Positions 1 through 6,595 of a stretch of DNA of 7,320 nucleotides are shown piece after piece. The notes below the pieces were generated by a model. The model was not told where the DNA came from, ran no database searches, and worked only from the letters and a program-made list of their open reading frames with translations. The DNA is from PWND01 sp964601515 (GTDB taxonomy: Bacteria > Bacteroidota > Bacteroidia > Bacteroidales > UBA7960). The stretch is taken from contig CAZRNU010000148.1 of assembly GCA_964601515.1 (NCBI GenBank), positions 1-7,320 of the forward strand. Reading direction: 5' to 3'. How positions within the stretch are numbered: the first letter of the stretch is position 1; the number at the start of each line of letters is the position of its first letter. The translations under genes and the position numbers were made by a program.

Positions 1-151
1 ATCCAGACCGAATACCCTGTAAGTTTACCCTCAGACAGTCGTTTTAATTACTGACAAAGACGAATACATCACCAATGAATCGATTTGGTTTAATGCATAC
101 GTACTCAATAGTAACAGCAATAAACCGGATACTCTTAGCCGAAACCTATAT
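1..151 (+). pseudogene. Upstream MG2 coding segment of the plug-domain gene, with in-frame stop at 20-22
   Basis: Frame 2 stays open from 23 and reads YPQTVVLITDKDEY, then ITNESIWFNAYVLN, then LSRNLYVDIVDFNG, running straight into the downstream coding region. This matches the start of the MG2 domain in the family (typically YPQEKVYLHTDK followed by GDTIWFKAYV). No ATG, GTG or TTG occurs in this frame between 23 and 151, and a TAA sits at 20-22, one codon before the VYPQ block. So either the gene carries a nonsense mutation or single-base frameshift here (a sequencing or assembly error is equally possible), or the remaining gene is a decayed copy. The first 19 bases are too short to tell whether the upstream coding frame is 1 or 2; both are open there. 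Confidence 0.6.
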
Positions 152-2272
152 GTGGATATTGTAGATTTTAATGGGAAAATAGTTGTTTCTAAAATACTTA
201 GATTAAATAATGGCCTTGCATATGGTAATATTCTTATTACCGACTCAATTGATGATGGAAATTATATGATAACTGCTTATACTGAATGGGTAAGAGCAAT
301 GTCAGATCCTTTTGTGTTTAAAAAAAATATCTACATACATAATGATGAGCAAAGTAATTATATCTCAAAACGTAGCATTCAAAATAACAGGGCATTTAAT
401 GCCATGATTTCTAATAGAAAAAATTCCCAAAAAATAGATTTCTTTCCGGAAGGCGGATCTCTAATTTCGGGTTTAGAAAACATTGTTATAATAAGAGTAC
501 TAAATCAATTAAATGAAACTCTTAGTTTTCAAGCAAAGATTTTTGATAATAACGATAAGTATATAACAGATGTAGAAGTTTTTGCAAATGGATATGGCGT
601 TTTTAGTTTAAAGCCTATAGATGGAATTTCATATTATGCAAATGTTATTATTGAAGGTAAAGATGAATACAAAGAGAACTTGCCTTTGGCTACTAACTCC
701 GGGATTTCATTGAATATTTATTTTAGTGATGATGGTGAAGTAATTGTAAAAGCTGTTACTTCTGAATCTCACATTGATGAAAAATTAACTTTACTCCTAA
801 AGTTCGGACAAGAGGATTATTTCATAAACGAGCTTATCCCAAATAAGGAATATGTTTTTTCAACCGATTTTTTCCCTTCCGGCATTACTAGGTTTATTGC
901 TTATGATAAGAACGGCAAGGTTTATTCTCAGAGGTTGTTTTTTGTGAATGATAATAGTTTTTTGAATGTAGAACTAGCTAGAAATAGTTTTATGCCGGGA
1001 ATAGAGTTGTCGGTTCCTGTTAAGTTTAATAGTAATACAGATAAATTTATTTCCGGTAATTTTTCTTTCGCATTGTATAATCTTAATGAATGCAAGGATA
1101 AGAATTTCTCAATTTCTAGAAATTTGAAGAACCAAATTCTGGTTAACTCCTCACAAGCAGGATTAATTATCGAAAGTAATTTGGATTTAAATAAAACTGA
1201 AGATATTAATAGGCTGAATTTAATGCTAATAGCCTCTATTGCAATGCCTGATATTGACGACTCAAATTTTATTCTAAACAGAGAAGATTTTGAAAAATAT
1301 TTCCCGACTGCACTCAAATTATCAGGTGCTATATCTAGTAATGAAGACCATAGGGTTGCTACAGAGAGTTTTACTGTTATTCTTTCTGATTTAAAAGGGT
1401 CTGTTAGAAAAGCTGAAGTAAATAAAGCTGAATTTTCTATACCAAACCTTTATTATGAAGGCTCTTTCAAAATTAATTTACAAATAACTGATAGAAGAAA
1501 TGCCGGCAGAGCAATAAATATCAATGTAACTCTTAATGAATTTGAGCCTTTAAAATATAAAGTTGATAGTAGCACCAAATATCAAAGTATTACGGAAAAG
1601 GGCCCGAATTGGAAGAATAGAAATCCTTGGTATAAAAGACTGTTTTCTTCTTCTCATAAGTCTTCGGTTAACAGATCCGACACTTATTTCAATCCTGACC
1701 AAATAATATATATGGACGAAATTGCAAATAAGAATTATACAAATATGTATCAGGTAATTACTAATCATGTACATGGATTATATCATGACCAAAGTGGAAG
1801 ACTTATGTTTCGTGGTCCCAGCAGCATTAGATTATCTAGTGAACCAATTTTTCTGATAGACGGAACTATTGTTGATAGATCTCATTTTTTCACTATGAAT
1901 GTTAACGCTGTTGAACGCATTGATGCATTCAGAGGTGCTTCGGCAAGTATATTTGGCTCAAGAGGTGCAAATGGGGCAATTGTTGCCTATACTAGGCGTT
2001 CTCACTTTTTTGATCCTACTTCAATAGAATTTGAACTAATGGGGTATCACATACCTTCAGAGTTTGAAATTCCCCAAGGAATGGTTAGTTTAAGTGATGA
2101 GCATTGTGAAACAATTTATTATAATCCTTCAGTTGTTGTTAGCCATAAGAAGGAAATTAATTTAAACATACCGATAAAATTACCTGAAGGAGATTATGTG
2201 ATTATTTTTCAAGGAATTGATGATGATGGTGTTCCGGTGTTTAGTAAATTAAAATTCAACGTCCTAAAATAA
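152..2272 (+). CDS. MG2 / TonB-dependent receptor plug-domain protein without a barrel (5'-incomplete)
   Basis: Large exported-type protein of a Bacteroidota family that joins macroglobulin-like (MG2) beta-sandwich domains to a SusC-like plug. Seen: the end of an MG2 domain in residues 1-50 (GNYMITAYTEWVR near 43-50); the family block FFPEGGSLISGL near 98; several beta-rich segments; a plug at about 515-615 with FRGPSSIRLSSEPIFLIDG, then VERIDAFRGASASIFGSRG, GANGAIVAYTRR; and a C-terminal beta domain (about 627-706) with YYNPSVVV and EGDYVIIFQGIDDDG. No 22-strand barrel follows, so it is not a transporter by itself; the known family likewise ends here. Its role is unknown; periplasmic or outer-membrane association is inferred. 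The GTG at 152 is only the first possible start in the open frame. It lies inside an MG2 strand and lacks a ribosome-binding site, and homology continues upstream to about position 26, so it is not the native start. No signal peptide is visible because the true N-terminus is missing. Confidence 0.8.
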   Translation: MDIVDFNGKIVVSKILRLNNGLAYGNILITDSIDDGNYMITAYTEWVRAMSDPFVFKKNIYIHNDEQSNYISKRSIQNNRAFNAMISNRKNSQKIDFFPEGGSLISGLENIVIIRVLNQLNETLSFQAKIFDNNDKYITDVEVFANGYGVFSLKPIDGISYYANVIIEGKDEYKENLPLATNSGISLNIYFSDDGEVIVKAVTSESHIDEKLTLLLKFGQEDYFINELIPNKEYVFSTDFFPSGITRFIAYDKNGKVYSQRLFFVNDNSFLNVELARNSFMPGIELSVPVKFNSNTDKFISGNFSFALYNLNECKDKNFSISRNLKNQILVNSSQAGLIIESNLDLNKTEDINRLNLMLIASIAMPDIDDSNFILNREDFEKYFPTALKLSGAISSNEDHRVATESFTVILSDLKGSVRKAEVNKAEFSIPNLYYEGSFKINLQITDRRNAGRAININVTLNEFEPLKYKVDSSTKYQSITEKGPNWKNRNPWYKRLFSSSHKSSVNRSDTYFNPDQIIYMDEIANKNYTNMYQVITNHVHGLYHDQSGRLMFRGPSSIRLSSEPIFLIDGTIVDRSHFFTMNVNAVERIDAFRGASASIFGSRGANGAIVAYTRRSHFFDPTSIEFELMGYHIPSEFEIPQGMVSLSDEHCETIYYNPSVVVSHKKEINLNIPIKLPEGDYVIIFQGIDDDGVPVFSKLKFNVLK

Positions 2273-2290
2273 ATCCATAAAACTTCCAAA

Positions 2291-3358
2291 CTAGCAACTC
2301 AAAACTAAATCCATAGTGTCAATTCTATCTGCATAATCCCACAACTCCGGCGTCTGTGTTTTGCCGAGTGGAACTGTAGAAATATTATCCAGCCCAATTT
2401 CAATATTACTGCTGATGCATTGAATACTATTTGCTTCCGAGTTTATTAATGTTTTAACTTCTTCAATAGTTTTGTATTTATGAAAGTTTAATACACTTAC
2501 AGGAGAGTGCAATTTGTAGTCGGGTTTGAAAATTGCAAATCCATTATCCAGATGTTCTACTTTGTTTACTAAAAATATCGACTTATTATAATCATAGTTG
2601 TTGGCCCATTTATGATGATTGCCAATAAATGACCAGCTTTCAAAAAATGGCAATAGAGCTTCTATTCTATATGTCTCAGGAATTAATATCTGACTCACAT
2701 TTCTGCAACCCAATCCAAAATATCGAAATATATCTTCACCAAGTCCTTCAATTTCTGCATCGTTTTCTTTTCCTGATAGCACAGCCATACTATTTCTGTT
2801 TTTTCTAATAATATTTGGATACTTGCCGAAATAATAATCAAAATACCTTCCGGTGTTGTTGCTCCCAGTAGCAATTACAGCATCAAACCCCTTAATAATC
2901 TTTTCTTCAAATTTGATGTAAGCTTTCCACTCGTTATTAATTTCCATCAAAACTTCTGATATTGCTTTTATTAGTATGTCGTCTTGTGATGAAAGTTTTG
3001 CCAGAATTTTGTTGCCTGAAATTAGTACGCATAGAAAGTCGTGAAAACCTACGGCAGGGATATTTCCGGCCATAACAACTGCAATTGTCTTAGGATTTGA
3101 TTTCTTTTCATTAATATTATAAGAATTGAGCCAATTTTCAATTTTTTGTTTTTCAAGCAAAAATGCCAATCCCGCCATTGCATGCCTGCAATTTTCTTCT
3201 GTAAACCATGGATTATGAAGTGATGCATTTTTTATTGCATCAAACAAAGCTATCTCAGAAATTGATAAATCTGTAGTATTTGCTGATTTCAATACTTTTT
3301 TAATTCTGACACCTAATTCGGCAAAAGATGTAATTCTCTCTGTAAGGTTAATGCTCAT
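2291..3358 (-). CDS. LuxC-family acyl-CoA reductase
   Basis: Predicted NAD(P)H-dependent reductase of the LuxC/acyl-CoA reductase family (aldehyde dehydrogenase fold), which reduces acyl thioesters to aldehydes through an acyl-enzyme on cysteine. Seen in the 355-residue product: a helical N-terminal part (1-90); a nucleotide-binding segment AVVMAGNIPAVGFHDFL at about 92-109 followed by SGNKILAKLSS; AVIATGSNNTGRYFDYYFG at about 160-179 with IIRKNRNSMAVLSG; and the presumed catalytic Cys218 in FGLGCRNVSQ. It is shorter than LuxC of luminous bacteria (about 480 residues), as is usual for Bacteroidota members. There is no luxD or luxE-like partner, so bioluminescence is not implied; the physiological substrate is unknown. 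The ATG at 3358 directly precedes SINLTERITSF. The gene converges on the plug-protein gene (18-base gap) and diverges from the secreted protein gene. Confidence 0.85.
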   Translation of the reverse strand: MSINLTERITSFAELGVRIKKVLKSANTTDLSISEIALFDAIKNASLHNPWFTEENCRHAMAGLAFLLEKQKIENWLNSYNINEKKSNPKTIAVVMAGNIPAVGFHDFLCVLISGNKILAKLSSQDDILIKAISEVLMEINNEWKAYIKFEEKIIKGFDAVIATGSNNTGRYFDYYFGKYPNIIRKNRNSMAVLSGKENDAEIEGLGEDIFRYFGLGCRNVSQILIPETYRIEALLPFFESWSFIGNHHKWANNYDYNKSIFLVNKVEHLDNGFAIFKPDYKLHSPVSVLNFHKYKTIEEVKTLINSEANSIQCISSNIEIGLDNISTVPLGKTQTPELWDYADRIDTMDLVLSC

Positions 3359-3411
3359 TGTTTTGTCGCTGAGAAATTTATTTAAGATTGTTACGTTTTA
3401 TTTCGAAAGTT

Positions 3412-3419
3412 CAAATTTA
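3412..3419 (-). promoter_or_regulatory. Candidate -7 element for the acyl-CoA reductase gene
   Basis: Read on the minus strand this is TAAATTTG, fitting the Bacteroidota -7 consensus TAnnTTTG. It would give a leader of roughly 45-50 bases before the ATG at 3358. I find no good TTG/TTTG about 20 bases further upstream, so support is weak. It lies five bases from the -33 element of the divergent promoter, so if both are real they would overlap and could interfere with each other. Confidence 0.3.
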
Positions 3420-3423
3420 CAAA

Positions 3424-3454
3424 TTGTAGCCAATTAATTTGTTTAATATCTTTG
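3424..3454 (+). promoter_or_regulatory. Bacteroidota-type promoter for the secreted protein gene
   Basis: TTG at 3424-3426 and TATCTTTG at 3447-3454 match the -33 (TTG/TTTG) and -7 (TAnnTTTG) elements with a 20-base spacer, the normal spacing for the Bacteroidota primary sigma factor. Transcription would start near 3460, about 14 bases before the ATG at 3475. Because the only upstream in-frame start (TTG at 3439) falls inside this promoter, the site also decides the start codon of the gene. Confidence 0.6.
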
Positions 3455-3474
3455 TATTAAATAGCAATCAGAAA

Positions 3475-4353
3475 ATGAAATCAAAGGCTTTATTATTCTT
3501 AGTGTTTTTTTTATTAAGTATTACAATTTATAAAACTGCTGCTCAGGTTAATAATGATTTTATTCAGCTTGAAGATTCTCTGAGGAAAGTTGCAAATAGA
3601 ATAATAGAACCAAAGCACGATTTTGAAAGACTCTCTATTAACGAAGATTTTAAAAATCTTTTGCAAAAAGTGCTTGAAAAGGAAGGCTCTTTTGATTATT
3701 CGTTCGACTCTCTCACAACTGTTTCTTTTCTTACAGCACCGGATAAGTCTTTTAGAATAATAACATGGTATGTTCCTTTGCCTGAAAGTAAGTTTGAATA
3801 TTTCGGTTTTTTTCAGGTAAAAGATGATAGAAGAGGAGATATTGTTATTTATCCTCTGATGAATATGGAAAGAGTTCCGGATGATCTTATTTATCTGCAG
3901 CTGTCTCATGAAAATTGGTATGGTGCTTTTTATTATCAACTCATTCACAATAGGCATAACAAAGAAGATCAATACACATTGCTTGGTTGGAGAGGTGGAA
4001 ATCAACTTACGCGGATAAGAGTGGTAGAGCCTCTTCGAACTGCAGCCAGAGGCAAACCTGTATTCGGAATTCCACAGTTTACATATCAAAACAACAGATA
4101 CAGAAGAGTTGTTTTTGAATACTCTGCTAAAGTTAGTATGACGTTAAAGTATGAAAAGCACTTCTTACAAGGTAGTCGACGACCAAAAAATATGATTGTA
4201 TTTGACAGACTAATGCCAACGCATCCTAATCTAGAAGGGCATTTTCAGTTTTATTTCCCGGAAACTAATATTTTTGATGCCTTTTTGTTTGAGAATGGCC
4301 GCTGGGTTTATTACCCCGAAATAGACGCCAGAAACCCAAGAAAAGTAGACTAA
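3475..4353 (+). CDS. Secreted conserved protein of unknown function
   Basis: 292-residue protein with a clear signal peptide: a KSK basic start, hydrophobic core at 5-18, and a TAAQ cleavage region around 21-24. No lipobox cysteine is present, so a periplasmic or secreted soluble protein is expected. The start at 3475 is preferred over the TTG at 3439 (12 codons upstream) because the signal peptide begins exactly here and the TTG lies inside the promoter. The mature part begins with a charged, helical stretch (25-90), then beta-rich segments FRIITWYVPLP and FGFFQVKDD (about 92-117), YTLLGWRGGNQLT (167-179), RRVVFEYSAKVSMTLKYE (about 210-227), IVFDRLMP (about 241-248), and a C-terminal EGHFQFYFP...FENGRWVYYPEIDARN block. 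From memory this pattern (LLGW-G, EYSA, IVFD, NG-W near the end) recurs in unannotated Bacteroidota proteins, but I know no function and see no catalytic motif. It is divergent from the acyl-CoA reductase and 123 bases upstream of serC. Confidence 0.75.
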   Translation: MKSKALLFLVFFLLSITIYKTAAQVNNDFIQLEDSLRKVANRIIEPKHDFERLSINEDFKNLLQKVLEKEGSFDYSFDSLTTVSFLTAPDKSFRIITWYVPLPESKFEYFGFFQVKDDRRGDIVIYPLMNMERVPDDLIYLQLSHENWYGAFYYQLIHNRHNKEDQYTLLGWRGGNQLTRIRVVEPLRTAARGKPVFGIPQFTYQNNRYRRVVFEYSAKVSMTLKYEKHFLQGSRRPKNMIVFDRLMPTHPNLEGHFQFYFPETNIFDAFLFENGRWVYYPEIDARNPRKVD

Positions 4354-4370
4354 AAATATTATATTTTTTT
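4352..4370 (+). terminator. AT-only dyad with T-run after the secreted protein gene
   Basis: AAAAATAT (4352-4359) and ATATTTTT (4361-4368) are complementary around a single T, and the T-run continues to 4370. A hairpin with a realistic loop has only about six A-U pairs, so it is far weaker than a classical intrinsic terminator. It begins within the TAA stop codon. It is listed because of its position, 36 bases before the candidate serC promoter; termination here is unproven. Confidence 0.22.
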
Positions 4371-4382
4371 ACCCTCTTTTAG

Positions 4383-4413
4383 TTTAGTTTATCAGTCTTT
4401 TTTATTATGTTTG
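4383..4413 (+). promoter_or_regulatory. Candidate promoter for the serC-serA-DUF1015 unit
   Basis: TATGTTTG at 4406-4413 fits the -7 consensus TAnnTTTG exactly. Twenty bases upstream is TTT at 4383-4385 followed by AG, an imperfect -33 element. The predicted start near 4420 leaves a leader of about 57 bases before the serC ATG. No regulator operator or riboswitch is recognisable in that leader, which is A/T-rich. No equally good site occurs before serA or the DUF1015 gene, suggesting this is the main promoter of the unit. Confidence 0.45.
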
Positions 4414-4476
4414 CCCTGTTTTCTTTTAATTATCAGATACTAATGTTATAAATATAAATTTTTAAAAACCAGCAAT

Positions 4477-5550
4477 ATGAAAAAGCATAATTTTAGTGCA
4501 GGTCCCTCAGTTTTGAATAGGGAAGTTATTGAAAATACAGCCAAAGCTGTATTAGATATTAATGGAAGCGGCCTTTCATTAATGGAAATCTCACATAGAG
4601 GTAAAGATTTTCAAGCAATTATGGACGAAGCAGTTGCATTGTTTAAAGAACTTCTTGGAATTCCGGAAGGATACCAAGTGTTGTTTCTTGGAGGTGGAGC
4701 AAGTTTGCAGTTCTGCATGGTACCATTCAACATTCTTAACAAAAAAGCAGCTTACCTGGAAACAGGTGTTTGGGCTAAGAAAGCTTTAAAAGAAGCTAAA
4801 TTATTCGGAGAAGTTAATGTTGTAGCCTCTTCTGCTGACAAAAATTTCAACTACATTCCAAAAGGATTTACTATTCCTACTGATGTTGATTATTTCCACA
4901 TCACTACTAACAACACAATTTACGGTACAGAAATTCATGAGGATTATAATTCTCCGGTTCCATTAGTGGCCGACATGTCTTCTGATATTTTCTCAAGACC
5001 TGTTGATGTTAGTAAATACGCTTTGATTTATGGTGGAGCTCAGAAAAACTTAGGACCCGCAGGTGTTACTTTCGTGGTTGTTCGCGAAGATATCCTTGGC
5101 AAAGTTGAAAGAACTATTCCTACAATGCTTAATTATAAAACTCATATTGATGAAGGTTCTATGTTTAACACTCCTCCATGTTTGCCAATTTATACTTGTT
5201 TGGAAACTCTTCGCTGGCTGAAGAGAATTGGTGGTGTTAAGAAAATGTATGAAATGAATAAGGCTAAAGCTGCTATTCTTTATGATGAAATTGATAGAAA
5301 TTCTTTGTTCGTCGGAACTGCCGAAAAAGACAGCCGCTCTCTTATGAATATTTGCTTCGTTATGAAAGAAGAATACAAAGAGCTTGAAGAAGAATTCCAA
5401 AAGTTTGCTTCATCTAAAGGTATGGTTGGCTTAAAAGGACACCGCTCAGTTGGTGGATTCAGGGCTTCAACATACAATGCATTACCTGCTGAAAGTGTTC
5501 AGGCATTGGTAGATTGCATGAAAGAATTTGAAAAAATGCACAAAAAATAA
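4477..5550 (+). CDS. serC: Phosphoserine aminotransferase
   Basis: PLP-dependent class V aminotransferase making 3-phosphoserine and 2-oxoglutarate from 3-phosphohydroxypyruvate and glutamate, the second step of serine synthesis. The family also acts on the 4-phosphoerythronate branch leading to pyridoxal phosphate. Seen: N-terminal NFSAGPSVLNREV; SLMEISHRGKDF (34-45); the phosphate-binding FLGGGASLQF (about 70-79); ETGVWAKKA with the tryptophan that stacks on the cofactor; TTNNTIYGTE; Asp166 in ADMSSD, which contacts the pyridine nitrogen; Lys190 in GGAQKNLGPAG, the Schiff-base lysine; FNTPPCLPIY; and KGHRSVGGFRAS near the C-terminus for substrate phosphate binding. The length of 357 fits the usual roughly 360. 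All key residues are present, so it should be active in the cytoplasm. The ATG follows an A-rich leader and begins the conserved N-terminus exactly. It heads the serine unit, 118 bases before serA. Confidence 0.97.
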   Translation: MKKHNFSAGPSVLNREVIENTAKAVLDINGSGLSLMEISHRGKDFQAIMDEAVALFKELLGIPEGYQVLFLGGGASLQFCMVPFNILNKKAAYLETGVWAKKALKEAKLFGEVNVVASSADKNFNYIPKGFTIPTDVDYFHITTNNTIYGTEIHEDYNSPVPLVADMSSDIFSRPVDVSKYALIYGGAQKNLGPAGVTFVVVREDILGKVERTIPTMLNYKTHIDEGSMFNTPPCLPIYTCLETLRWLKRIGGVKKMYEMNKAKAAILYDEIDRNSLFVGTAEKDSRSLMNICFVMKEEYKELEEEFQKFASSKGMVGLKGHRSVGGFRASTYNALPAESVQALVDCMKEFEKMHKK

Positions 5551-5577
5551 AGAGATTTCAATCTTAATTGATTTTTG

Positions 5578-5629
5578 ATAGCCATAAATGTTAAATTGCC
5601 TGAAATGGTATGTTGAAGTTTATGGCTAT
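5578..5629 (+). repeat. Perfect 11-bp inverted repeat between serC and serA
   Basis: ATAGCCATAAA (5578-5588) is the exact reverse complement of TTTATGGCTAT (5619-5629). Two flanking G-T pairs could extend the stem (5576-5577 with 5630-5631), leaving a loop of about 30 bases. In RNA it would form a hairpin beginning 27 bases after the serC stop and ending 39 bases before the serA ATG. There is no T-run after the right arm, so it does not look like a terminator; an RNA processing or stability element, or a protein-binding dyad, is possible. Confidence 0.6.
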
Positions 5630-5668
5630 TGTATCAGATGAAAAACAATAATTTAAAAACATAAAATC

Positions 5669-6589
5669 ATGAAAAAAGTTCTTATAGCTACCGACAAACC
5701 TTTTGCTCCGGTTGCAGTTGATGGTATAAAAAAAGTTTTCGATAAAGCAGGATATCAAACAATCCTTCTCGAAAAATACACTGAGGTTTCACAGTTTCTT
5801 GATGCAGTTAAAGATGTTGATGGTTTAATAATCAGAAGCGATATTGCTTCTGCAGAAGTATTAAATGCAGCTAAAAATCTTAAAATTGTTGTTAGAGCCG
5901 GTGCCGGATACGATAATATCGATCTCGCTACTTGCAATCAAAAAGGCATTGTTGCAATGAATACTCCCGGTCAAAACTCAAACGCAGTTGCAGAACTTGC
6001 TTTTGGTATGATGGTTTATTCTATCAGAAATGCTTTTGATGGTTCGTCAGGTTCAGAACTTCGTGGCAAAAAAATTGGAATCCACGCTTATGGAAACGTT
6101 GGTAAATACGTAGCTCTAATTGCTAAAGGTTTTGGTATGGAAGTTTATGCATTCGACCCTTTTGTTAAAAAGGAAGATATTGAAAAAGATGGCGTGAAAG
6201 CTTTAGATAGTGTTGAAGAACTATATAAAACATGCCGTTACATTTCTCTGCATATCCCGGCTAATGACAAAACAAAAAAATCAATTAATTATAACCTACT
6301 TTCTTTAATGCCAAAAGGCGCTGTTTTAGTTAATACAGCTCGTAAAGAAGTAATTGATGAAGATGGCCTGATAAAACTTATGGAAGAACGTCAGGATTTT
6401 AGATATTTATCTGATATTGCTCCTGACAAAGCTGCTGATATGTCTTCAAAATTTGCAGGAAGAGTAGTATTTACTGCTAAGAAAATGGGAGCTCAAACTT
6501 CAGAAGCTAACATTAACGCAGGTATTGCAGCAGCTGAACAAATTGTTGCATTCTTCGAAAAAGGAGATGCAAAATTTAAAGTGAATTAG
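5669..6589 (+). CDS. serA: D-3-phosphoglycerate dehydrogenase, short ACT-less type
   Basis: NAD-dependent oxidation of 3-phosphoglycerate to 3-phosphohydroxypyruvate, the entry step of serine synthesis. The 306-residue protein has the D-2-hydroxyacid dehydrogenase layout: an N-terminal substrate-domain segment (IIRSD, VVRAGAGYDNIDLA), MNTPGQNSNAVAELAFGMM near 92-110, a Rossmann domain (LRGKKIGIHAYGNVGK, then VYAFDPF), SLHIPAN, and Arg225 in NTARKEVID. It ends soon after GAQTSEANINAGIAAAEQIV, so it lacks the C-terminal ACT regulatory domain of E. coli SerA (410 residues) and probably the ACT-mediated serine feedback. Unusual points: Ala140 replaces the first glycine of GxGxxG; Lys272 (TAKKMGAQ) stands where the catalytic histidine of TPHIGGST normally is; and the usual DVFxxEP glutamate is not conserved (DIAPDK instead). 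From memory, Bacteroides homologues share these features, so this is a subtype rather than decay. It lies between serC and the DUF1015 gene on the same strand. Confidence 0.93.
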   Translation: MKKVLIATDKPFAPVAVDGIKKVFDKAGYQTILLEKYTEVSQFLDAVKDVDGLIIRSDIASAEVLNAAKNLKIVVRAGAGYDNIDLATCNQKGIVAMNTPGQNSNAVAELAFGMMVYSIRNAFDGSSGSELRGKKIGIHAYGNVGKYVALIAKGFGMEVYAFDPFVKKEDIEKDGVKALDSVEELYKTCRYISLHIPANDKTKKSINYNLLSLMPKGAVLVNTARKEVIDEDGLIKLMEERQDFRYLSDIAPDKAADMSSKFAGRVVFTAKKMGAQTSEANINAGIAAAEQIVAFFEKGDAKFKVN

Positions 6590-6595
6590 GGATAA

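Noticed and set aside
152..154. GTG at 152 as the native start of the plug protein
   Set aside because: No ribosome-binding site precedes it, the codon falls inside the MG2 homology, and family-like sequence is readable upstream in the same frame.
928..1317. Minus-strand open frame inside the plug-protein gene
   Set aside because: It is fully covered by the family-supported plus-strand gene. Its translation is Leu/Ser/Lys-rich, as expected for the complement of an AT-rich gene, and has no recognisable domain.
1697..2272. Full TonB-dependent transporter (SusC)
   Set aside because: Only the plug is present; the stop at 2270-2272 leaves about 90 residues after it, far too few for a barrel.
2273..2290. 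Shared terminator between the convergent plug-protein and acyl-CoA reductase genes
   Set aside because: The 18-base gap and the adjoining gene ends contain no stem with a T-run on either strand.
3439..3474. TTG start at 3439 extending the secreted protein by 12 residues
   Set aside because: The TTG lies within the promoter spacer, upstream of the TATCTTTG element and of the predicted transcription start, and it would put non-signal-like residues before a textbook signal peptide that begins at the ATG at 3475.
3514..4089. 191-codon minus-strand open frame opposite the secreted protein gene
   Set aside because: The plus-strand gene has a signal peptide, a promoter and conserved blocks. The antisense translation is of biased composition (Ile, Arg, Ser, Cys), with no domain and no start context.
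5050..5477. Two minus-strand open frames inside serC
   Set aside because: They lie opposite strongly conserved SerC sequence and have no recognisable protein features.
5570..5577. GATTTTTG as a serA promoter -7 element
   Set aside because: It misses the TA of TAnnTTTG, overlaps the left arm region of the inverted repeat, and has no clear upstream element.
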